A stretch of DNA of 5,500 bases from Blastocatellia bacterium. Its GTDB lineage: Bacteria > Acidobacteriota > Blastocatellia > Pyrinomonadales > Pyrinomonadaceae. Each line of letters opens with the position of its first letter. The first letter of the stretch is position 1. Shown here piece by piece: positions 1 to 5,500 of this stretch. The DNA lies in contig PSRF01000334.1 of assembly GCA_003175865.1 (NCBI GenBank), positions 1-5,500 on the forward strand, given 5' to 3'. The notes under the pieces are model-generated. The model was not told the origin of the DNA. It made no database searches and saw only the letters and a program-made list of their open reading frames with translations. The translations under genes were made by a program, and so were the position numbers.

Positions 1-176
1 ATCGACCGGAACAATGATCGGTTGTTTGCGACGATAGTTATCAAGAACCCCGCCTGGAGGCAGCCATTAATAGTCGATCGTGTTTACGACAGAATCAGTG
101 GAAGACAGTAGTGGCGCCGGACACTAGTAAATAGACCACATCACCAGAAATCGTACGAGTACGAGGACCGCGCAAG

Positions 177-410
177 TTAACCGTCGTATGAGTACTCGTC
201 GGATTCTTCTTCACAGGCTGGGCACTGGAATGGATTGTCGAGGCCTGCCTCGATACCCTCTTTGGCGAACTGATAGATCTGGTCGGTAACAAAAAACGTC
301 TCGCCACACACACTGCAACGAACTGGATGATCGTTTTGCGCCGTCTTGAACTGTGTTGGAGCGGGTGCCGTTGATCGATCCGGATCGATATGGGACCTAA
401 GGTTTGTCAT
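177..410 (-). CDS. Small double-CxxC zinc-ribbon protein, function unknown
   Basis: This encodes a 77-residue soluble acidic protein with no signal peptide or membrane segment. Two cysteine pairs are visible, CSVC at residues 32-35 and CPAC at 63-66, separated by 27 residues. That is the spacing of a zinc ribbon or rubredoxin-like knuckle, and by family knowledge such pairs usually hold one Zn(II). The N-terminal 30 residues are polar and rich in Pro, Thr and Asp, so probably disordered. The last ten residues are strongly acidic (EEESDEYSYDG). The frame stays open to an ATG at 449, but I chose the ATG at 410 because a strong GAGGAGA ribosome-binding site lies 5-6 bases upstream of it. The extra 13 codons look like leader sequence. 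The gene is divergent from the 747 operon. A role in protein or nucleic-acid binding is only inferred, and I recognise no named family. Confidence 0.72.
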   Translation of the reverse strand: MTNLRSHIDPDRSTAPAPTQFKTAQNDHPVRCSVCGETFFVTDQIYQFAKEGIEAGLDNPFQCPACEEESDEYSYDG

Positions 411-415
411 ACACT

Positions 416-422
416 TCTCCTC
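416..422 (-). promoter_or_regulatory. Ribosome-binding site of the zinc-ribbon gene
   Basis: Read on the minus strand this is GAGGAGA, a near-perfect Shine-Dalgarno match. It ends 5 bases before the ATG at 410. It decides the start: the longer in-frame ATG at 449 would place this site inside the coding region. Confidence 0.7.
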
Positions 423-731
423 ACGTGGGCAGACTACAACCTGATACATGCCAACAAGACAGCAAAGGTCATGCCTTGTGTGTGAAAGAGGCGTGACTCG
501 AAAATCAGCAGTTATTCAAGTTGGTATTAGCTTATCAACGTGATGATGCGCAAAGCTCCCCATCCTGCTGCGAGGGTTTCCACAACTGAGTCAGAAGATG
601 AGCGCAGCAACTGCTTAGCGCACCACATCAGGATGCCGGACAGTCGCTCCGCTCCTGTTCTGACCGATGGTCCTATAGCCATCTGACAATGAACTAAGGC
701 AGAATGTCCGCCGTTCGAAACTCAGTCAAAC
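423..731. other. Divergent spacer with no convincing gene
   Basis: This region lies between the minus-strand zinc-ribbon gene and the plus-strand operon starting at 747, so promoters for both should lie here. I could not find a well-spaced -35/-10 pair for either direction. Two weak dyads are visible. One is GATGG/CCATC around an 8-base loop at 666-683, with the palindrome CTATAG inside the loop. The other is an imperfect GCGCAGC/GCT-ta-GCGC hairpin at 602-621. Two short ORFs, 543-686 on plus (47 codons) and 527-682 on minus (51 codons), overlap each other and lack ribosome-binding sites, so I do not call them genes. Confidence 0.5.
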
Positions 732-746
732 AGGAGAATTAAGTCG

Positions 747-1076
747 ATGGCGGAGCACTACCACGATGGAAACGATCTTCGTTTGTTGAGAGACATGCGC
801 AAACTCGCACCCACGGATTTCGATGCATGGCTCAACCTGAACAATATTTGTGGACGTGAGGACGGCGCCGTGCCAAAGAAATATCGCGAGCTCATTGCTG
901 TTGCTGTTGCAGTGACTACCCAATGTCCATACTGCATTGAGGCTCATGCAAAAGCGGCGAAAGCTGCGGGCGCCACGAGGGAAGAGTTAGCTGAGACCGC
1001 TTTTGTCGCTGCTGCATTGCGAGCAGGCGGAGCGGCAACTCACGGTGCGATGGCCCTCAAGTTCTTTGGCGACTGA
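747..1076 (+). CDS. AhpD-like / carboxymuconolactone decarboxylase family protein
   Basis: This is a 109-residue, all-helical, cytoplasmic protein of the CMD/AhpD superfamily. The AhpD signature E-x11-C-x2-C-x3-H is complete: Glu48, Cys60, Cys63 (in CPYC) and His67. A second conserved His is at 99 in the C-terminal helix (ATHGAMAL). By family knowledge such proteins use the CxxC pair as a thiol redox centre and act as peroxidases or disulfide reductases. Single-domain members of about 110 residues usually form hexamers. True lactone decarboxylases lack this cysteine pair, so a redox role is the better guess. The start is supported by AGGAG at 732-736, 10 bases upstream. It is the first gene of an apparent three-gene operon. 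Similar CxxC proteins are sometimes annotated as arsenosugar-associated peroxidase-like proteins, but no arsenic gene is visible here, so I do not assign that role. Confidence 0.88.
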   Translation: MAEHYHDGNDLRLLRDMRKLAPTDFDAWLNLNNICGREDGAVPKKYRELIAVAVAVTTQCPYCIEAHAKAAKAAGATREELAETAFVAAALRAGGAATHGAMALKFFGD

Positions 1077-1081
1077 AGGAG
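1077..1081 (+). promoter_or_regulatory. Ribosome-binding site supporting a GTG start
   Basis: AGGAG begins immediately after the TGA of the AhpD-like gene and lies 6 bases before the GTG at 1088. The next in-frame Met is residue 78 of the HIT protein, so this site fixes the unusual GTG start. Confidence 0.75.
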
Positions 1082-1087
1082 AACCTC

Positions 1088-1420
1088 GTGGGCGATGATT
1101 TTTACTGTGAAGAAGTCCTGAGCGGGAAGACTTCTGTCAATATTGTGTGCGAGACAGACAACGTGCTTGCGTATCATCACACGCGCCCTTTTTGGCCGGT
1201 TCATATTGTCGTCATTCCAAAACATCACGTGTCATCGCTCTTGACACTTGAGGAGTCTGACACGCCTTTGCTACTAGAGTTGTTAAGCGTTGTTCGTGAT
1301 GTTGCGGCTGAGGTAATGGAAAAACATGGCGCATGCAGGGTCCTAACGAACCTTGGTAAATATCAAGATTCAAAACACCTACACTGGCATGTCAACTCGG
1401 GCGAGCCGAGAAGGAAATAA
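1088..1420 (+). CDS. HIT-family (histidine triad) protein
   Basis: This is a 110-residue cytoplasmic protein, the usual size of a single HIT domain. The defining triad is at residues 97-101 (HLHWH: His97, His99, His101), followed by VNSG. The core block LAYHHTRPFWPVHIVVIPKHH (about 28-47) matches the central strand and the conserved IPK-x-H of the family. HIT proteins of the HINT/Fhit type are nucleotide-binding hydrolases or transferases that attack an alpha-phosphate through the middle histidine, often on AMP-linked substrates. The exact substrate cannot be read from the sequence. Before the triad, this protein has KYQDSK instead of the GQ-x-V stretch typical of HINT, so it belongs to a variant subgroup. 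It starts with GTG 11 bases after the upstream stop, and the GH2 gene begins 12 bases after its TAA. Cotranscription is likely. Confidence 0.9.
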   Translation: MGDDFYCEEVLSGKTSVNIVCETDNVLAYHHTRPFWPVHIVVIPKHHVSSLLTLEESDTPLLLELLSVVRDVAAEVMEKHGACRVLTNLGKYQDSKHLHWHVNSGEPRRK

Positions 1421-1432
1421 CTCATTAAGAAC

Positions 1433-4045
1433 ATGACAAGACGATTTTCAATTTTGCTTCTGTTGTTAATCGCAACAGGCACGGTTGCAGGACAAACAAC
1501 TGTCACTCGACAGCGTCTGTCATTCAACGAGGGCTGGCGTTTTCACAAAGGCGATCCAAGTGGAAGTGAGGGTCGCCTGAGTTATGAGCGCATGAAGGAG
1601 TACTACATCGCAACCGGCAATGAGTTCGCTGTCGAAACTGCGAAACATGCACGCCCAACTGGCAACCCTGGCGCCGATGTCATTTACACTCAACGCGAGT
1701 TCGACGATCGAGATTGGCGACAGTTGGACCTGCCTCATGATTGGGGAATTGAGGGACCATTTAGTCAGGAACTTCCAGGAGAGACAGGCAAGTTGCCCTG
1801 GTCCGGTATCGGCTGGTATCGAAAAACGTTTGCGGTTACTAACGCTGACCAAGCCCGGCGTATTTATCTTCAAATCGACGGAGCAATGGCTTATGCGATG
1901 GTTTGGTTGAATGGACAGTTTGTAGGTGGTTGGCCATATGGATACGCATCGTTTGAGCTTGATCTAACTCCTTACATAGATTTCGATCACAACAATGTCA
2001 TCGCCGTTCGTTTGGATAATCCACCTGACTCATCGCGTTGGTATCCGGGTGGTGGAATCTATCGGAATGTTTGGCTGACAAAGACGCCACCCGTGCACGT
2101 CAATCACTGGGGCACTTACATTACGACCTCAGACGTAACCATCGATAGCGCCACAGTGGATGTGAAAGTGTCAGTCATTAACAGCGCACCAGCAGCCAGA
2201 TCGGTGAAAGTCAAAACTCAGATTTATGCGCTTGATACGAATGGGCAGCGAATTGGTCGACCAGAAAGTCTTGAACCGACAACGGTAAGTCTCGCTCCCA
2301 ACGAGAGTCAGACTAGTTCTTTGCGAGGTCAAGTCAAACATCCACGGCTCTGGAGCTTGACCAATCCGAATTTGTACACAGCGGTCACGACAGTAGAAGA
2401 TGGAAAGGTTATCGACACTTATGAAACGACATTTGGTATCAGGACAATAAAGTTTGATGCGGCGAAAGGCTTCTATTTGAATGGCGACCACCTCTATCTC
2501 AAAGGTGTTTGTGACCATCACGATTTGGGTGCGCTTGGTTCCGCACTGAACGTTCGTGCATTGCAGCGTCAATTGGAAATACTCAGAGAGATGGGTGTCA
2601 ATGCCATTCGCACAAGTCACAACCCGCCGGCGCCGGAGCTTTTGGACTTGGCGGATCGAATGGGTTTCGTTGTCATGGATGAGGCGTTCGACGAATGGAA
2701 ACGTGCCAAGAAGAAGAATGGCTATCATCTTTTGTTCGACGATTGGCACGAGAAGGATTTGCGCGCACAGATTCGTCGCGATCGAAACCATCCTTCAGTG
2801 ATCATGTGGAGTATTGGAAATGAAATTGGTGAACAGGGAAATCCGGAAGGGCATGCAATTGCAGCCTCGTTAACAAAGATCGTTCACGAGGAGGATCCGA
2901 CACGTCCGACAACGGCCGCCGCGAACAATAGAAATGCCGGGTACAACGGTTTTCAAAAGACGGTCGATGTGTTTGGTTACAACTATCAATTTGCGGATTA
3001 TGCGAAGTTTCGCGAAAGCAATCTGATGCAACCGTTGTTCGGCAGTGAAACGGCTTCAACTGTCAGTTCACGTGGCGAGTATTTCTTTCCAGTTGTAACT
3101 GACAAGAGCAAGGGACGTGCTGATTTTCAGGTGAGTTCCTACGATCTGTATGCGCCTCGTTGGGCGTGGCCGCCAGATGCCGAGTTCGAAGCGCAGGACA
3201 AAAATCCTTTTGTTGGTGGTGAATTCGTGTGGACTGGTTTTGACTATTTGGGTGAGCCAACTCCATACGGCGGCGATTCAAACACACTACTCGACTTTAC
3301 CGATCCTGCTGTTCAATCAAGAATGGCAAGTGAACTGAAAGAGCTTGGTCACATTCGTGTTCCTTCGCGGAGTTCCTATTTTGGAATTGTGGACCTGTGC
3401 GGATTCAAGAAAGATCGCTTTTACATTTATCAGGCACGGTGGCGATCTGATCTACCGATGGCGCATATTCTGCCGCATTGGAATTGGCCTGATCGTGTGG
3501 GCCAAGTGACGCCAGTGCATGTTTACACTTCCGGTGATGAAGCTGAACTGTTTTTAAACGGACAATCTCTCGGCCGAAAGAAGAAAGAACCATTTCAATA
3601 TCGTCTGCGGTGGGATGATGTGAAGTATGCACCTGGTGAGTTACGAGTGGTTGTTTACAAGAATGGTAAGCGTTGGGCGGAGGATGTTGTAAAAACGACA
3701 GGCCCGGTGAGCCGCGTGGAGTTGAGTGTCGATCGTAAGCAGATAAAGGCTGATGGCGTTGATCTAGCGTTTATAACTGTTCGGCTGGTCGACAAGGCGG
3801 GTTCGACTGTTCCACGATCCAACAACCGTGTTCACTTCACTATGGATGGACCAGGCGAGATCGTTGCGGTCGATAATGGCGATGCGACGAGTCTTGAGTC
3901 ATTTCAATCGAAGGAGAGGAATGCGTATAACGGACTCGCCTTGGTTATTGTGCGGACGGTGAAGGGAAAGCCTGGTGTGATCAAGGTGCGAGCGGAGTCA
4001 GTTGGGTTGGCAGAGGGCGAAGCTAGTGTCGTGAGTCGACGGTAG
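1433..4045 (+). CDS. Secreted glycoside hydrolase family 2 (beta-galactosidase-like)
   Basis: This 870-residue retaining glycosidase has the GH2 architecture. A Sec signal peptide covers residues 1-20 (basic MTRR, a run of leucines, probable cleavage at VAG/Q) and has no lipobox Cys, so the enzyme is periplasmic or secreted. The jelly-roll sugar-binding domain spans about 28-215 (LPHDWGIEGPF at 100, VWLNG at 157, WYPGGGIYRNVWL at 203). An Ig-like domain spans about 222-338. The TIM barrel spans about 340-620, with RTSHNPP at 393 and DRNHPSVIMWS at 450. The acid/base is Glu464 (GNE) and the likely nucleophile is Glu539 (GSETAS). GGEFVWTGFDYLGEP is at 595-609. A DUF4982-like beta domain (about 675-745) and a final Ig/GH2-C5-like domain (about 755-865) follow. 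All catalytic elements are intact. The substrate is probably a beta-galactoside or related beta-linked sugar, but GH2 specificity cannot be settled by motif. The ribosome-binding site is weak (AAGGAA at 1411, 17 bases from ATG), so translation may couple to the HIT gene. Confidence 0.93.
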   Translation: MTRRFSILLLLLIATGTVAGQTTVTRQRLSFNEGWRFHKGDPSGSEGRLSYERMKEYYIATGNEFAVETAKHARPTGNPGADVIYTQREFDDRDWRQLDLPHDWGIEGPFSQELPGETGKLPWSGIGWYRKTFAVTNADQARRIYLQIDGAMAYAMVWLNGQFVGGWPYGYASFELDLTPYIDFDHNNVIAVRLDNPPDSSRWYPGGGIYRNVWLTKTPPVHVNHWGTYITTSDVTIDSATVDVKVSVINSAPAARSVKVKTQIYALDTNGQRIGRPESLEPTTVSLAPNESQTSSLRGQVKHPRLWSLTNPNLYTAVTTVEDGKVIDTYETTFGIRTIKFDAAKGFYLNGDHLYLKGVCDHHDLGALGSALNVRALQRQLEILREMGVNAIRTSHNPPAPELLDLADRMGFVVMDEAFDEWKRAKKKNGYHLLFDDWHEKDLRAQIRRDRNHPSVIMWSIGNEIGEQGNPEGHAIAASLTKIVHEEDPTRPTTAAANNRNAGYNGFQKTVDVFGYNYQFADYAKFRESNLMQPLFGSETASTVSSRGEYFFPVVTDKSKGRADFQVSSYDLYAPRWAWPPDAEFEAQDKNPFVGGEFVWTGFDYLGEPTPYGGDSNTLLDFTDPAVQSRMASELKELGHIRVPSRSSYFGIVDLCGFKKDRFYIYQARWRSDLPMAHILPHWNWPDRVGQVTPVHVYTSGDEAELFLNGQSLGRKKKEPFQYRLRWDDVKYAPGELRVVVYKNGKRWAEDVVKTTGPVSRVELSVDRKQIKADGVDLAFITVRLVDKAGSTVPRSNNRVHFTMDGPGEIVAVDNGDATSLESFQSKERNAYNGLALVIVRTVKGKPGVIKVRAESVGLAEGEASVVSRR

Positions 4046-4057
4046 CGTGATAGAACG

Positions 4058-4126
4058 GACGGTCACGGTTCGATTAGAGTTTGTTTGATAGACTATGACG
4101 ATAGTCGCAATTCTCGCTTGACCGTC
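4058..4126. repeat. Nested inverted repeats after the GH2 gene
   Basis: There are two perfect dyads, one inside the other. The outer arms are GACGGTCA (4058-4065) and TGACCGTC (4119-4126). The inner hairpin is GACTAT-GACG-ATAGTC (4091-4106), a 6-base stem with a 4-base loop. The pair fills most of the 95-base spacer between the GH2 stop and the methyltransferase start. No T-run follows either arm, so it is not a classic intrinsic terminator. It could be a Rho-independent-like RNA structure ending the GH2 transcript, or an operator for the gene at 4141. Confidence 0.5.
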
Positions 4127-4140
4127 ACAACTAAACAGAC

Positions 4141-4914
4141 ATGCCGTTGACTCTTGAGAACTGGCGCGGATCCAACCGCCGCAAACTTGCGCAACGCGCG
4201 CTGCAGCGTCAATTAGCGTATCAGGTGCGTAAGGCAAAGGACTTGAGCGGTCATGAACACGAAGTACTTCAAGCTATGGGGAAAGCTTCGCGAAGGGTTC
4301 GCGATCTCCTGGAGAGTTTCCAGCCGATTGACGGTGACGCCCGCGTAATCGAAGTAGGTAGTGGTTCACATGGGTTGATATTTACCTTCGGTACCCGCTA
4401 TGGCGTTGGTGTTGATCCGCTAGCAGTGAGTTATGCGAAGCTGTTTCCCTGTTGGCAGGCAAATGTTCCAACAGTTGCGGCGTTTGGAGAGCACTTGCCT
4501 TTTTTGGACCATAGTTTTGGAATTGTTCTCTGTGATAACGTCGTCGATCACGCCGAATCGCCTTCGGAAATCGCAGCTGAACTCGTTCGAATCCTCACTC
4601 CTGGGGGACTTCTTTATTTCACAGTTAACGTACATCACGCACTGTATGCGGTGGCAGCAGGAGTACATTCGACGTGGAGAGCAATGTCAGTGCCGTTTGA
4701 GATTGGGCCGTTTGCAGATCACACAACTCACCTCACGGTTAGTGCGGCAAGGCGGTTATTTGTGAATCTGCCGATTCAGATCCTCGGCGAAACATGTAAC
4801 ATTGCCGGCGCAAAAGCACGTGCGCGTAAGAGACCTTCGCGGCATCTGGGCGACACCTTGAAAAAAATGTTCTTCAAAAACGCCGTCTACGAACTGGTCG
4901 CCAGACGAGTGTAG
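4141..4914 (+). CDS. Class I SAM-dependent methyltransferase (Methyltransf_11-like)
   Basis: This 257-residue cytoplasmic protein has a Rossmann-type methyltransferase core. Motif I is VIEVGSGSHG at residues 69-78, the SAM glycine loop. The acidic residue that binds the ribose is Asp92 (GVGVDP, 88-93). A GEHLPFLDHSFGIVLCDNVVDH block at 116-137 is the usual region after motif II. The motif III strand with its PGG turn is at 149-162 (VRILTPGGLLYFTV). The N-terminal 60 residues are basic and helical, and the C-terminal 35 residues are also very basic (KARARKRPSRH), so the substrate may be acidic or a nucleic acid, which is inference only. The acceptor is unknown. Start choice: an in-frame TAA lies at 4132-4134 and ATG 4141 is the first start after it, but no Shine-Dalgarno precedes it. 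The gene is convergent with zwf. Confidence 0.85.
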   Translation: MPLTLENWRGSNRRKLAQRALQRQLAYQVRKAKDLSGHEHEVLQAMGKASRRVRDLLESFQPIDGDARVIEVGSGSHGLIFTFGTRYGVGVDPLAVSYAKLFPCWQANVPTVAAFGEHLPFLDHSFGIVLCDNVVDHAESPSEIAAELVRILTPGGLLYFTVNVHHALYAVAAGVHSTWRAMSVPFEIGPFADHTTHLTVSAARRLFVNLPIQILGETCNIAGAKARARKRPSRHLGDTLKKMFFKNAVYELVARRV

Positions 4915-4986
4915 CGGTCTTAAACGAAGGGTAGATGTCTTCAGTAGAGATTAGGTGGAGATTGAAGGACGACGGGCCTGAAGCCA
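4915..4986. other. Spacer between methyltransferase and pgl remnant
   Basis: This is the short convergent gap downstream of the methyltransferase stop. I see no strong hairpin followed by T-runs. It may hold further decayed pgl sequence on the minus strand, but no conserved block could be recognised. Confidence 0.35.
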
Positions 4987-5245
4987 GTGGTATTTAACTC
5001 AACGCACTCACGGCGTCTCGATCAACTAGCCAGATAACTTCACCAGCCACCGGGGCGAATCAACTGCGCAGGGGAGCGCTGACTGCCACTCTCCTGATAA
5101 AGCAACTTTGGAGTAGAGCCACCGGAAAGACCAATGCTAAATGACCCGCGTTCGTCAACCGAGGTCACGCTGTGCTGGATTAACTCTCCGCAGCAACGCG
5201 AGCGAGTTCTGATTTGTCAGCGCAAATACGTACTTTGTGGTCCAA
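4987..5245 (-). pseudogene. pgl: Decayed, truncated 6-phosphogluconolactonase gene
   Basis: Pieces of a PGL/DevB protein lie in order on the minus strand in shifting frames. From a TTG at 5245 to 5186 the frame encodes a PGL-like N-terminus ending ELARVAAE, then hits TAA at 5182-5180. Skipping two bases (an extra AG in GAGAG at 5185-5184) opens 5183-5094, which encodes LIQHSVTSVDERG and then FSIGLSGGSTPKLLYQ, the hallmark SGGSTP sugar-phosphate loop. After another shift, 5091-5068 gives EWQSALPC, resembling the family's EW-x3-LPW. A third shift at 5041-5009 gives EVIWLVDRDAV, matching the WGDERAV block about 34 residues after the loop, as expected. A possible SNYH remnant ends near 4987. The intact family is about 230-270 residues; here only a third fits before the methyltransferase gene. 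PGL hydrolyses 6-phosphogluconolactone, the product of Zwf, and the remnant starts 5 bases after the zwf stop, so it was once its operon partner. The first 50 residues are convincing; later pieces are tentative. Confidence 0.8.
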
Positions 5246-5249
5246 GTGA

Positions 5250-5500
5250 TTACTCACATCCTGCTCGACTGTCTTTCAAACGGCGCCAGGTATGCCCATT
5301 GCGCGCTACTAAATGGTCAGCATCTGCTGGTCCATCTGAACCCGCCGAGTAAGTTGGAAGTCTAGTTGCCGGAAGGTTAGACCACGCCTCTTCAATCGGT
5401 GTGATCAAACGCCACTGGGCTTCAACCTCATCACGACGCGTGAATAGCGTTGCGTCCCCGCGCATTACATCGAGCAGAAGCGTTTCGTAAGCGTCAGGTG
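5250..5500 (-). CDS. zwf: Glucose-6-phosphate 1-dehydrogenase, C-terminal end (partial)
   Basis: This is the last 83 codons of a minus-strand gene that runs off the right edge of the window. The frame continues past the Met at 5465 to the window end, giving PDAYETLLLDV before it. The block YETLLLDVMRGDATLFTR is a hallmark of the C-terminal beta-sheet domain of G6PD. It is followed by DEVEAQWRLITPIEEAW and the tail motif LPTYSAGSDGPADADHL. Zwf oxidises glucose 6-phosphate to 6-phosphogluconolactone with NAD(P)+, the entry step of the oxidative pentose phosphate and Entner-Doudoroff routes. The catalytic and coenzyme-binding regions are outside the window. The tail motif usually reads GSWGP; here the Trp is Asp. 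The natural next gene in the pathway, pgl, follows directly but is broken. Confidence 0.93.
   Translation of the reverse strand, partial: PDAYETLLLDVMRGDATLFTRRDEVEAQWRLITPIEEAWSNLPATRLPTYSAGSDGPADADHLVARNGHTWRRLKDSRAGCE

Noticed and set aside
1..111. Open plus-strand frame of 36 codons from the left edge to TAG at 109-111
   Set aside because: It could be the end of an upstream gene, but the translation has no recognisable motif and a run this short is expected by chance.
109..126. TAGTG/CACTA dyad as terminator of the zinc-ribbon gene
   Set aside because: Only five base pairs with an 8-base loop and no following T-run on the minus strand; too weak.
95..313. 72-codon minus-strand ORF
   Set aside because: It overlaps the zinc-ribbon gene in another frame on the same strand; it lacks a ribosome-binding site and its protein is low-complexity Ser/Arg/Thr.
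683..711. CTGACA as a -35 box for the 747 operon
   Set aside because: The hexamer 17 bases downstream (GTCCGC) is nothing like a -10 box, so no promoter was called.
2171..2791. 206-codon minus-strand ORF
   Set aside because: It lies entirely antisense to the well-supported GH2 gene and its translation shows no domain; it is a shadow of GH2 codon use.
4433..4765. 110-codon plus-strand ORF in a second frame
   Set aside because: It lies inside the methyltransferase gene, whose motifs are in the other frame.
5134..5352. 72-codon plus-strand ORF
   Set aside because: It is antisense to the 3' end of zwf and the pgl remnant, has no ribosome-binding site and no recognisable motif.
1..5500. CRISPR array, tRNA, rRNA, insertion sequence or phage gene
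   Set aside because: No regularly spaced repeats, cloverleaf sequence, terminal inverted repeats with transposase, or phage-like protein could be seen.

Overview
The window looks like an ordinary chromosomal stretch from a Gram-negative, free-living heterotroph with roughly balanced base composition and fairly loose gene packing. A secreted GH2 glycosidase with a classical signal peptide, two gene-poor gaps of over 300 bases and the protein families present would fit a planctomycete or another PVC or Acidobacteria-type soil or water bacterium. That placement is a guess from style, not from a marker gene.

Layout, left to right. Bases 1-176 carry no convincing gene. A small double-CxxC zinc-ribbon protein lies on the minus strand (177-410). 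A divergent spacer of about 340 bases follows. Then comes a tight plus-strand run: an AhpD/carboxymuconolactone-decarboxylase-like protein (747-1076), a HIT-family protein with a GTG start (1088-1420) and a large secreted GH2 beta-galactosidase-like enzyme (1433-4045). The gaps between these three are 11 and 12 bases, so they probably share a transcript. A 95-base spacer containing two nested inverted repeats separates them from a class I SAM-dependent methyltransferase (4141-4914). At the right edge, on the minus strand, is the 3' end of zwf, glucose-6-phosphate dehydrogenase (5250 to beyond 5500).

The most interesting observation is what follows zwf. The 335-base 'empty' gap between zwf and the methyltransferase holds a decayed 6-phosphogluconolactonase gene (pgl/devB). 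It starts five bases after the zwf stop codon. Its conserved pieces (N-terminal helix, SGGSTP loop, a GDER-like block) appear in the right order and at about the right spacing, but in different reading frames. The gene is also far too short, because the convergent methyltransferase gene occupies the space its C-terminal half would need. The window therefore shows an apparent zwf-pgl operon in which the second gene of the oxidative pentose phosphate pathway has been lost.

I found no CRISPR array, tRNA, rRNA, transposase or phage gene, and no clear evidence of a new multi-gene system.
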